The position numbers were made by a program, and so were the translations under genes. The notes below the pieces were generated by a model. The model was not told the DNA's origin. It saw nothing but the letters and a program-made list of their open reading frames with translations, and ran no database searches. From Paludibacter jiangxiensis (GTDB lineage: Bacteria > Bacteroidota > Bacteroidia > Bacteroidales > Paludibacteraceae), in NCBI GenBank assembly GCA_945897785.1, contig CAMDGD010000004.1, positions 1-64,000 on the forward strand: 64,000 nt of DNA, in the 5' to 3' direction. This document shows, in pieces, positions 17,443-24,974 of the stretch (positions are counted from its first letter, which is position 1; each line of letters begins with the position of its first letter).

Positions 17443-18192
17443 GTGAAAAAAATATATTTTATTTCGGATGCACATCTAGGCTCCTTAATGGTACAAAACC
17501 CTCGAGAACAAGAGCTTAGGTTAATTTCTTTTTTAGATGCAATAAAAGAAGATGCCGCTGAAATATTTCTGTTAGGAGATATGTTTGATTTTTGGTTCGA
17601 ATACAAAACGGTTGTGCCTAAAGGACAAGTTCGTTTTTTAGGCAAACTAGCTGAACTTACAGACAAGGGAATTGTTATCCATTTTTTTACAGGAAATCAC
17701 GACTTATGGACATTTGGTTATTTGGCAGAAGAAATTGGATTGCAAGTACATAAAACCCCGGAAATTATTGAACGAGGCAATAAAAAGTTTTTCCTGGCAC
17801 ATGGCGATGGCTTGCAAGATACCGATAAAGGCTTTGCATTTATTCGTTGGGTGTTTCATAATAAAGTACTGCAACAATTATTTTCTTTCGTTCCCCCTCG
17901 CATTGGCTTAGGCTTTGCTAAACAATGGTCAAAAAGCAACCGAAAAAAAGATATAGCCCATGCCTACGGCTATCAAGGCGAAGAAAAGGAATTATTGGTT
18001 CAATTTGCTAAAAAATTTAGTCAACAAGAAAACATCGATTTTTATATTTTCGGACATCGACATATTTTACTCGATTTGCAGTTGGCACAAAAAAATCGCA
18101 TAGTAATTATTGGCGATTGGCTTACGCTTTTTTCGTACGCCGTATGGGATGGCGAAAACTTAGAGCTTAATCAATACGAACCAACACAATAA
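17443..18192 (+). CDS. lpxH: UDP-2,3-diacylglucosamine diphosphatase
   Basis: 249 residues, GTG start. Calcineurin-like metallophosphoesterase motifs are complete: DAHLG (residues 9-13), GDMFDFWFE, TGNHDLW, LAHGDG and FGHRH. The GDMFDFWF sequence is typical of LpxH and the related YbbF proteins. It removes UMP from UDP-2,3-diacylglucosamine to give lipid X, the fourth lipid A step at the inner membrane. lpxK is encoded 19 kb away in the same window. The downstream DUF2721 gene begins after 11 nt. Confidence 0.9.
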   Translation: MKKIYFISDAHLGSLMVQNPREQELRLISFLDAIKEDAAEIFLLGDMFDFWFEYKTVVPKGQVRFLGKLAELTDKGIVIHFFTGNHDLWTFGYLAEEIGLQVHKTPEIIERGNKKFFLAHGDGLQDTDKGFAFIRWVFHNKVLQQLFSFVPPRIGLGFAKQWSKSNRKKDIAHAYGYQGEEKELLVQFAKKFSQQENIDFYIFGHRHILLDLQLAQKNRIVIIGDWLTLFSYAVWDGENLELNQYEPTQ

Positions 18193-18203
18193 AACGACGG
18201 ATT

Positions 18204-18677
18204 ATGGAAAGTATTATCGTAACTATTATTCAAGCTATGCTTGCTCCGGCAGTAATGATTTCTGCCTGTGGTTTATTACTCCTCGGAACAAATAATAAAT
18301 ATGCCCTTATTGTTAACCGAATACGGCTACTCGATGAAGAAAAAAGAAAACTTAAAATAGCAGGAAAAACAGAACCCTTAACTGAAGATCAACTACATCG
18401 GTTATGGAATGTAGAGCTACAAATTGAAAAAATCAGCTTTCGAATAAAACTGGTACAAAACGCAGTTTTTTCGTACACCTTAGGTGTAATTTTTTTCATT
18501 GCGGCGTCTTTAATAATTGGGATACAGTATTTTATTCCAACAAGTTTCATAACAGGTCTTTCAGGTTTAGCCTTTTTAGTTGGCATGCTTTCGGTAATGG
18601 TAGGAGTTTTATTTGCTGCACGCGAAGTAAGAAAAGGATATGAAATAATTCAACTCGAAATAACTGAAATTGAATAA
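18204..18677 (+). CDS. DUF2721 membrane protein
   Basis: 157 residues with an N-terminal membrane segment (LAPAVMISACGLLLLG), the DUF2721 signature NKYALIVNRIRLLDEEKRKL, a central amphipathic/coiled region and two C-terminal membrane segments. The function of the family is unknown. It is the last intact gene of the thioesterase-DUF59-lpxH run, and is followed by a decayed gene. Confidence 0.8.
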   Translation: MESIIVTIIQAMLAPAVMISACGLLLLGTNNKYALIVNRIRLLDEEKRKLKIAGKTEPLTEDQLHRLWNVELQIEKISFRIKLVQNAVFSYTLGVIFFIAASLIIGIQYFIPTSFITGLSGLAFLVGMLSVMVGVLFAAREVRKGYEIIQLEITEIE

Positions 18678-18698
18678 CTAAATCTAACCACACTAAAT

Positions 18699-19225
18699 AT
18701 GCAAGCTATTAAGAAATACCTACTTGCCCATATTGCCTATCTTCTTTTTATCTCCTGTATTAGCACAAAAAGACATACAATTATTAGTTGTGGCGGGTGG
18801 TCACATATTCGATACTTTGTACTTTTTTCAGTTCTTTGAAAAAATACTCGGTGTAAGTGTTAACACTTGCTTGCAGCCTTTACTAAGATAATTGCCGTAA
18901 ATTAAAATAAACTTCTATTTAATGGTGGCAGAACATATGTTTACAGTTTACACATAAATTACCCTACGGTTTAAAGTAGATTTAAAATATCCAACTATAC
19001 GCTAAGTTAGAATACTCCTATTTATTTGACGAAGTTTATAGTAATTCGGATTACATATAAAGATAATACCCCATTATAAGCATTCAAAAGAACAACTGCA
19101 ATAAGATAATTGACTTTACTCATCAGGTGTATAACTCTTAGTAAGTGTATCTGCTAACCAAACACAACAAAAAAGCTTATAAAAACCATGCCTTCGACAT
19201 AATTCTACGCAATACCATTCACTAG
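18699..19225 (+). pseudogene. Decayed ThuA-like (trehalose-utilisation domain) protein
   Basis: No intact ORF exists, but pieces in all three forward frames line up in order with a secreted ThuA-like protein. After an ATG at 18699 a frameshift leads into a signal-peptide-like IFFLSPVLAQ, then QLLVVAGGHIFDTLYFFQFF (ThuA proteins begin with VTGGHxFD). A middle piece GGRTYVYSLH and FKVDLKYPTIR resemble GGR..H and the D-x-HP region. The end piece EYSYLFDEVYSNSDYI, IIDFTHQVYNS and VYLLTKHNKKAYKNHAF is in a single frame broken by TAA, TAA, TAG-TAA and a final TAG. At about 175 codon equivalents it is shorter than the family (200-240), so small deletions are likely. The family assignment is from remembered patterns. 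Confidence 0.72.
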
Positions 19226-19299
19226 ATGAGTAAACAATATATGCTAACTTTCATTTTTATACTTAAATGAATTTAATAATGTATAAATTGACGAAAAAA

Positions 19300-19357
19300 T
19301 GCATTTTTCTGTAAATAATTGCATATTTTTGTCAGAAATTTTGAATATTTATTCACA
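19300..19357 (+). promoter_or_regulatory. argR promoter with consensus ARG box
   Basis: A -7 element TATTTTTG is at 19324-19331. At 19340-19357 lies TTTGAATATTTATTCACA, an 18-of-18 match to the classical ArgR box WNTGAATWWWWATTCANW, covering the expected transcription start. Two copies of TGCATnTTTnTGT (19300 and 19320, 20-bp period) flank and overlap the promoter. Autoregulation of argR and the downstream operon is inferred. Confidence 0.65.
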
Positions 19358-19429
19358 TAATTCATTGTTCTAAAACAAAAACAATCTGACTAAATTTCAA
19401 TATATCAGATATATAATAAGTATATTAGC

Positions 19430-19909
19430 GTGAAAAATAAAAAAATTAGGTTGGAGGCTATTGAAGCAATTATCCGAGTATCTACTTTTCGAAACCAAGA
19501 TGATTTGCTACTGGCGCTTAACGAAAAAGGTTTTTCGTTAACACAAGCTACCCTTTCGCGCGACTTAAAGCAGTTGAAGGTAGCCAAACAGCCAACAGCT
19601 AACGGAGACTATGCCTACATATTTCCCGCTGATACACAAGAAAAAACCAAGTCAATAGCCAGAGATGTTTCGCACTCTTTTGCTGCCAACGGATTTCTAT
19701 CCCTTGATTTTTCGGGAAATATGGCCGTAATAAAAACACGACCGGGATACGCCGGAGGAATTGCCTCTGATATTGACACCTTACCTATTTCGCCATTTTT
19801 AGGTTCACTTGCCGGAGATGACACCATCTTTCTCTTGCTAAAAGAACAAGCTACTAAAGAAACCGTTTTAGAAACCTTAACGCCCATTATTCCGGGAATT
19901 CGAAAATAA
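19430..19909 (+). CDS. argR: Arginine repressor
   Basis: 159 residues, GTG start. The N-terminal winged helix (RLEAIEAIIRVSTFRNQDDLLLALNEKGFSLTQATLSRDLKQLKVAK, with the recognition helix TQATLSRDLKQL) and the C-terminal arginine-binding hexamerisation domain (RPGYAGGIASDIDTLP and SLAGDDTIFLL) are intact. It represses arginine genes when arginine is plentiful. It heads an argR-GNAT-argG operon (7 and 24 nt gaps) behind a promoter with a consensus ARG box, which implies autoregulation. Confidence 0.93.
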   Translation: MKNKKIRLEAIEAIIRVSTFRNQDDLLLALNEKGFSLTQATLSRDLKQLKVAKQPTANGDYAYIFPADTQEKTKSIARDVSHSFAANGFLSLDFSGNMAVIKTRPGYAGGIASDIDTLPISPFLGSLAGDDTIFLLLKEQATKETVLETLTPIIPGIRK

Positions 19910-19916
19910 AATACAC

Positions 19917-20546
19917 ATGGAAAAAGATAAAATTGAAATCGTCATTGCTAATGCCGAGCATTTTCCTTATATAAATACTGTCCTAGAAACCATAGAATTA
20001 GCGGCAAAGGCTCGTGGTACAGGAATAGCTCGTCGGTCGCCTGAGTACGTCAAACAAAAAATGGACGAGGGTAAAGCAATCATTGCTTTTGTAAATGGAG
20101 AGTTTGGAGGCTTTTGTTACATAGAAACTTGGAGCAATAAAAAATTTGTGGCAAACTCCGGTCTAATTGTCGTAGAGAAATTTCGTGGACACGGTTTAGC
20201 CAAAGCTATTAAGAAAAAAGCTTTCGAATTATCGCGCAAGCTTTTTCCAGAAGCCAAAATATTTGGTCTAACAACAGGCCTAGCCGTAATGAAGATTAAC
20301 TCTGAACTTGGCTATAAGCCGGTAACTTTTTCTGAATTAACAGATGACCAAGCGTTTTGGAAAGGATGCGAGGCCTGTGTAAATTTTGATATATTGCAAC
20401 GAAACAATTATAAAATGTGTTTATGTACCGGCATGTTGTACGACCCACAAGTAAAAGAGAAAAAAGAAGGCAAAAAAACTTGGAAAGAAATATTGAAAAA
20501 AATAATTAGCATTCCAGTTATCAAATTAAAAGACAAAGAAAAATAA
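19917..20546 (+). CDS. GNAT acetyltransferase, probable N-acetylglutamate synthase
   Basis: 209 residues with a GNAT fold: the core strand-loop is GLIVVEKFRGHGLAKAIKKKAFELS, where RGHGLA is the acetyl-CoA pyrophosphate loop (Q/RxxGxG/A). The C-terminal 50 residues are lysine-rich. Its place between argR and argG, 7 nt after argR, suggests it makes N-acetylglutamate for arginine synthesis, as proposed for similarly placed GNAT genes in Bacteroidota. The substrate is inferred from context only; classical ArgA kinase-like sequences are absent. Confidence 0.8.
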   Translation: MEKDKIEIVIANAEHFPYINTVLETIELAAKARGTGIARRSPEYVKQKMDEGKAIIAFVNGEFGGFCYIETWSNKKFVANSGLIVVEKFRGHGLAKAIKKKAFELSRKLFPEAKIFGLTTGLAVMKINSELGYKPVTFSELTDDQAFWKGCEACVNFDILQRNNYKMCLCTGMLYDPQVKEKKEGKKTWKEILKKIISIPVIKLKDKEK

Positions 20547-20570
20547 AACAACATAAAAGAAGCAACAACA

Positions 20571-21770
20571 ATGAAAGAGAAAGTATTACTAGCATTTAGT
20601 GGCGGGTTAGACACTTCTTTTTGTGCTATGTATTTAGCCAAAGATAAAGGATATGAGGTTCATACCGCAATTGCAAATACCGGTGGATTTAGCAAAGAAG
20701 AATTAAAAAAAATTGAAGAGAAAGCATACTTGCTCGGTGCAAAATCACATGCAACTTTAGATGTAACGGAAGCATACTACGAAAAAAGTATAAAATACAT
20801 GGTTTTTGGCAATATTCTGCGCAACGGCACTTATCCTATCTCGGTAAGTTCAGAAAGAATGTTTCAGGCTATTGCTATTATTGAACATGCAAAAAAAATT
20901 AATGCCGATTATGTTGCTCATGGATCTACCGGGGCAGGAAACGATCAGGTTCGTTTTGACTTGACTTTCGAAATTTTGGCACCGCATATTAAAATCTTAA
21001 CCCCAACACGCGACATGGTTTTAACGCGTGAATATGAAATAAACTACTTAAAAGAAAATGGGGTAGAAGCTGATTATACAAAAATGGAATACTCTATCAA
21101 TAAAGGGTTGTGGGGAACTTCTATTGGCGGAAAGGAAACACTGAAATCAGAACAAACCTTGCCAGAGGAGGCTTATCCTAGCCAAGTTACTAAGCAAGAA
21201 GAAGAAACCTTAACCATCGGCTTTGAACAAGGAGAAATTTGTGCGGTAAACGGCAAAAAATACACCAATAAGATTGAAGCTATCCAAGCAGTAGAAGCTA
21301 TTGGCTCTCAATTTGCTATTGGTAGGGATATGCATGTTGGAGATACAATTATCGGCATCAAAGGGCGCGTTGGGTTCGAAGCTGCTGGTCCAATTTTAAT
21401 TATCAATGCACATAAAATGCTCGAAAAGCACACTTTAACCAAATGGCAACAATATTGGAAAGACCAATTGGGGACATGGTATGGTATGTTTTTACATGAA
21501 GCACAATACCTAGAACCGGTAATGCGGGATATGGAAGCCTTTTTGCAAAACTCGCAAGCCAATGTTAATGGTAAAGTAATTATTAAGCTTCGCCCTTACA
21601 GTTACACATTGGTTGGTGTTGAAAGCTCTTTCGATTTAATGAAAACAGATTTTGGCGAATACGGAGAAGTAAATAAAGCTTGGACGGCCGACGATGTAAA
21701 AGGATTTACAAAAATACTGGGCAATCAGATGAAGATCTTTTACAATACACAAAAAAGAAACAACAATTAA
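20571..21770 (+). CDS. argG: Argininosuccinate synthase
   Basis: 399 residues. The ATP pyrophosphatase P-loop is LAFSGGLDTSFCAMYLA at the N-terminus; AHGSTGAGNDQVRFDL and the central YSINKGLWG segment follow the ArgG pattern. It joins citrulline and aspartate using ATP. The sequence is of the divergent Bacteroidota type, in which citrulline may be N-acetylated or N-succinylated; this cannot be decided here because argF' is outside the window. It closes the argR operon. Confidence 0.9.
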   Translation: MKEKVLLAFSGGLDTSFCAMYLAKDKGYEVHTAIANTGGFSKEELKKIEEKAYLLGAKSHATLDVTEAYYEKSIKYMVFGNILRNGTYPISVSSERMFQAIAIIEHAKKINADYVAHGSTGAGNDQVRFDLTFEILAPHIKILTPTRDMVLTREYEINYLKENGVEADYTKMEYSINKGLWGTSIGGKETLKSEQTLPEEAYPSQVTKQEEETLTIGFEQGEICAVNGKKYTNKIEAIQAVEAIGSQFAIGRDMHVGDTIIGIKGRVGFEAAGPILIINAHKMLEKHTLTKWQQYWKDQLGTWYGMFLHEAQYLEPVMRDMEAFLQNSQANVNGKVIIKLRPYSYTLVGVESSFDLMKTDFGEYGEVNKAWTADDVKGFTKILGNQMKIFYNTQKRNNN

Positions 21771-22089
21771 AAGCAAAGAGCCCTGTGCAATACCGAGCTC
21801 TACTGCAAGAAATATAATTATTAACCTGTCCAACTTTTTGGGCTCAATTCAAAAACGAACCTTTTTTTTATAAAACAAAAAAAACACGCTTACGTAATTT
21901 ATTTAGATAAAAAAGTACAAACCTATGCATTAAAATGCAATAAGGCAATTGACTACAGTCAACAATTGAAATGTAAGCCACATTATTGTATAAATTAATA
22001 AAAATAAAGGTAAAAAAGAAAGAAATTGCAAAAGCGCTTGTATATCAATAATTTGTTTTTATCTTTACGGAAATTTTTAAACTATAATA
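21771..22089. other. Intergenic region, argG to cspA
   Basis: 319 nt without a gene. It holds a weak AGAGC/GCTCT hairpin after argG, an isolated TGTCCAACTTTTTGGG sequence resembling an IS3-type terminal repeat (21827-21852) and, at the end, the cspA promoter. The rest is A/T-rich with no visible structure. Confidence 0.6.
22037..22067 (+). promoter_or_regulatory. Promoter of the cold-shock gene
   Basis: CTTG, 19 nt, TATCTTTA is a close match to the phylum promoter; the ATG follows 22 nt later, so the leader is short and lacks the long cold-shock leader of E. coli cspA. Confidence 0.6.
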
Positions 22090-22281
22090 ATGAACAAAGG
22101 AATTGTAAAATTCTTTAATAACTCAAAAGGTTTTGGGTTTATTAAAGATCAAGACTCAGAAAAAGAGTATTTCGTACATGTAAATGGTCTTGTAGATCAA
22201 ATCAAAGAAGACGACGAAGTAACATTTGAACTTGAAGAAGGAAGAAAAGGATTAAACGCTGTAAATGTAAAAAGAGCGTAA
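22090..22281 (+). CDS. cspA: Cold-shock domain protein
   Basis: 63 residues, one cold-shock domain. RNP1 is KGFGFI and RNP2 is YFVHV, both with the aromatic residues that stack on nucleic acid. It binds single-stranded RNA and DNA as an RNA chaperone. The sequence is acidic around residues 20-55 and slightly shorter than the usual 65-70. It is monocistronic, with its own promoter and terminator. Confidence 0.93.
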   Translation: MNKGIVKFFNNSKGFGFIKDQDSEKEYFVHVNGLVDQIKEDDEVTFELEEGRKGLNAVNVKRA

Positions 22282-22303
22282 TCTCAAGTAACCGATAAAA
22301 TTT

Positions 22304-22332
22304 ATGCCTTGCCTTACGGTGAGGCATTTTTT
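22304..22332 (+). terminator. Intrinsic terminator of cspA
   Basis: A 10-bp stem ATGCCTTGCC/GGTGAGGCAT (two G-U pairs, loop TTAC) is followed by a run of six T. Confidence 0.8.
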
Positions 22333-22345
22333 ATGCTTCACTTTG

Positions 22346-22780
22346 CTATCTCTTTTTCCGAAAAAAGCTAGTCATAAGTTCAGCACAAGCAGTTTCTAGA
22401 ACCCCGGAAATCACTTTTGTTTTTGGATGCAATGCTTTAGGTGCAACTTGTCGGAAGCCTCTTTTTTCGTCTGTTGCACCATACACCACCTTTGCTATTT
22501 GCGACCAGCCCAATGCTCCTGCACACATTGCGCACGGTTCAACAGTAACATACAGCACACAGTCTGTTAGGTATTTTCCTCCAATCGCATTGGCAGCAAT
22601 GGTTATTGCTTGCATTTCGGCATGAGCAGTAACATCCGTTAATTTTTCGGTTAAGTTATGTGCTCTTGCTATAATCCTATCCTGACAAACTATTACAGCA
22701 CCAACAGGCACTTCGTCCATATCGAAAGCTTTTTGGGCTTCCAACAAGGCTTGTTTCATATAGTAGGCATCATCAAACAT
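22346..22780 (-). CDS. tadA: tRNA adenosine(34) deaminase
   Basis: 144 residues. Zinc-site motifs HAEMQAI (H53, catalytic E55) and PCAMCAGAL (C83, C86) are those of the TadA/CodA deaminase family; DEVPVGAVIV and the VVYGATDEKRGF segment point to TadA, which converts A34 to inosine in tRNA-Arg(ACG). Its start overlaps the end of the upstream PAP2-like gene by 8 nt, so the rpoN-PAP2-tadA genes probably form one transcription unit. Confidence 0.9.
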   Translation of the reverse strand: MFDDAYYMKQALLEAQKAFDMDEVPVGAVIVCQDRIIARAHNLTEKLTDVTAHAEMQAITIAANAIGGKYLTDCVLYVTVEPCAMCAGALGWSQIAKVVYGATDEKRGFRQVAPKALHPKTKVISGVLETACAELMTSFFRKKR

Positions 22781-23387
22781 TTATAAAAAGTTGGCCAAAC
22801 AAATACACAACAGTAAAGCCAATGCAAAAACCAACCAATGTTTGCATTGGGGTATGCATTTTTAAAATAATACGAGCAGAAGCCAGCAATCCGGCTAAGA
22901 CAAAAGCAACAGAAAGAAGTAAAAGTGGAGTAATATACAAATGATACGAAACAACAATTATCGCTGCACATAAACCTCCAATAGCAGAAAGATGGGCGCT
23001 CACCTTCCACTTTAAGTTTATCAACATAATAAGGATAGTGGAGAAAACAACCCCTGTCATCATGCTAACAACATAAAAAGGCATACCTATTCGGTACAAA
23101 AAGATGATTGCGGCAGCATACGAGAATATAGTAAATACATATGGTATTGTTCGTTCTTTACGGTTAGCAAGTTGAATAGAAGAGACCAACCCCATCTTTT
23201 TTAAGAAAAGAATAACAACCAAAGGCACTACTGCCGTTAATAAAAAAACAGAAAGCACCGTTGGAAGTTTATATTCCATAAAATCGGCATACACAAAACT
23301 GCCTACCTGAAACAACAGAATCATTCCGTAAGTAGGGAATAGTAGGGGTTGGAAAATATTAGACAGTATTTGTGCGAATCGTTGCAT
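22773..23387 (-). CDS. PAP2-superfamily-like membrane protein
   Basis: 204 residues from the ATG at 23387 (MQRFAQILSNIFQPLLFP); the longer ORF-track start runs into rpoN. Six or seven hydrophobic helices are visible. Remnants of the PAP2 phosphatase signature occur in order: ANRKERTIPY, KVSAHLSAIGG and SARIILKMHTPMQTLVGF, but the usual K-x6-RP, PSGH and final aspartate are not matched exactly. It may therefore be a divergent or inactive lipid phosphatase. It lies 25 nt after rpoN and overlaps tadA by 8 nt. Confidence 0.65.
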   Translation of the reverse strand: MQRFAQILSNIFQPLLFPTYGMILLFQVGSFVYADFMEYKLPTVLSVFLLTAVVPLVVILFLKKMGLVSSIQLANRKERTIPYVFTIFSYAAAIIFLYRIGMPFYVVSMMTGVVFSTILIMLINLKWKVSAHLSAIGGLCAAIIVVSYHLYITPLLLLSVAFVLAGLLASARIILKMHTPMQTLVGFCIGFTVVYLFGQLFINV

Positions 23388-23412
23388 AATCAAAGTTAAA
23401 TTAAATCCGGAA

Positions 23413-24861
23413 TTAAAACGCTTTACGGAGTCTGGCCACCGGAATATCCAGTTGCTCCCGGTATTTAGCAACGGTTCGGCGAGCAATAATATACCCTTTG
23501 TCTTTTAAAAGCTTGGCTAATTGCTCATCGGTTATCGGTTTTCGTTTGTCTTCTTCGGCAATACATTTTTGAAGAATACTTTTAATTTCGCGCGAAGAAA
23601 CTTCCTCGCCTGTATCTGTTTGCATTGATTCCGAAAAGAAATACTTTACCGGATATACGCCAAATTCTGTTTGAACATACTTACTATTACTTACCCTCGA
23701 AATGGTAGAGATATCTAACCCTGTTATTTCGGCAATATCTTTTAAAATCATTGGCTTAAGCAAGGTCTCGTCTCCTTCGAGGAAAAACTCTTTTTGAAAA
23801 GTAACAATAGCATTCATGGTAACCAATAAAGTGTTTTGTCTTTGTTTGATAGCATCGATAAACCATTTTGCGGCATCGAGTTTTTGTTTTACAAACATCA
23901 CGGCATCTTTCATTTCTTTATTTCGGTTTTCCTTATTGCTCGAGTAATCTTTAAACATCTCCTGATAGGTACTGCTAACACGCAACTCAGGAATATTTTT
24001 ATTGTTTAACGAAATAAACGGATGACCATTATCTACCTCCAAAATAAAATCGGGAACCACATGTTGCATGTTTCTTTCCAACAAGCTCCCCCATGCATTG
24101 CCTGGTTTCGGATTTAGCTTTGTTATTTCAGAAACAGCCTCTTTAAATAAGGTCTCAGAGATGATTAATCGTTTTATGATTCGTTCGTAGTGCTTTTTTG
24201 TAAATTCCTCGAAAAAATCGCGAATAATTTTTGAAGCAATACGCACTGTCTCCGTTTCATTTTTCCGACTAATTTGAAGCAACAAACACTCCTGAAGGTT
24301 ACGAGCACAAACTCCGGCGGGTTCAAAATCTTGAATAACAAACACTAATTCATTCATCTCATTGTCAGAAACCTCCATGCCCGTTTGAAAAACAATATCA
24401 TCCACCATAGAAGACACTTCGCGTCTTAAATAGCCTTCTTCATCAATATTACCTATAATATATTCGGCTAAAGACTTTTGTCTTTCCGAAAGCGTACGAA
24501 GGCCTAGTTGGTTGATTAAATGTTCATGAAAAGTAAGTCCTATAGAAAAAGGAATATCTTCTTTTCTATCATCTTTTGAGTTATTATTTACATGTAGTTT
24601 ATAGTCGGGTATATCATCATCATGCATGTATTCTTCTAAATCTATATCATCATTATTGCCCCCTTCATCCATTTCAGTCTCGGTTTCAATATCTTCGGTT
24701 GTTAAATCATCCGGTCCCTCATCTAAAGCTGGGTTTTCTTCCATTTCCTGACGAATCCGCTCCTCCAGTTCTAATGTAGGAACTTCTAAAAGCTTTATCA
24801 CCTGAATCTGTTGTGGAGACAGCTTTTGTTGTAGTCGTTGTTGTAATCGTTGGTTAAGCAT
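23413..24861 (-). CDS. rpoN: RNA polymerase sigma-54 factor
   Basis: 482 residues from the ATG giving MLNQRLQQRLQQKLSPQQIQ; the ORF track adds 11 unlikely residues. Region I is glutamine/leucine-rich (QIQVIKLLEVPTLELEERIRQEMEENPAL), region II is acidic, the core-binding domain follows, and the C-terminus has the RpoN box ARRTVAKYREQLDIP. The box is intact, so the factor should recognise GG-N10-GC promoters with AAA+ activators, none of which lie in the window. Confidence 0.95.
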   Translation of the reverse strand: MLNQRLQQRLQQKLSPQQIQVIKLLEVPTLELEERIRQEMEENPALDEGPDDLTTEDIETETEMDEGGNNDDIDLEEYMHDDDIPDYKLHVNNNSKDDRKEDIPFSIGLTFHEHLINQLGLRTLSERQKSLAEYIIGNIDEEGYLRREVSSMVDDIVFQTGMEVSDNEMNELVFVIQDFEPAGVCARNLQECLLLQISRKNETETVRIASKIIRDFFEEFTKKHYERIIKRLIISETLFKEAVSEITKLNPKPGNAWGSLLERNMQHVVPDFILEVDNGHPFISLNNKNIPELRVSSTYQEMFKDYSSNKENRNKEMKDAVMFVKQKLDAAKWFIDAIKQRQNTLLVTMNAIVTFQKEFFLEGDETLLKPMILKDIAEITGLDISTISRVSNSKYVQTEFGVYPVKYFFSESMQTDTGEEVSSREIKSILQKCIAEEDKRKPITDEQLAKLLKDKGYIIARRTVAKYREQLDIPVARLRKAF

Positions 24862-24940
24862 AAATTGATGTACCAAAAGAATTTTAAAACCCAATAGACA
24901 GCTATTACTACTATTTTCGTGTTTAAAGATAACTTTTTCT

Positions 24941-24974
24941 GATTAAATTTGCCCTAAATAGGGTAAATTTAATC
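24941..24974. repeat. 34-bp imperfect palindrome upstream of rpoN
   Basis: Two 16-nt arms, GATTAAATTTGCCCTA and TAGGGTAAATTTAATC, pair throughout with one G-T and are separated by AA. It starts at the last base of the nucleoside kinase gene and ends 10 nt upstream of the rpoN -7 element (TATCTTTA at 24924-24931, minus). There is no T run, so it looks more like an operator or RNA-processing hairpin than a terminator. Confidence 0.75.

Noticed and set aside
22787-22800. AAAAAGTTGGCC as a second IS3-type end
   Set aside because: It lies in the conserved coding end of the PAP2-like gene and the match stops after a few bases.
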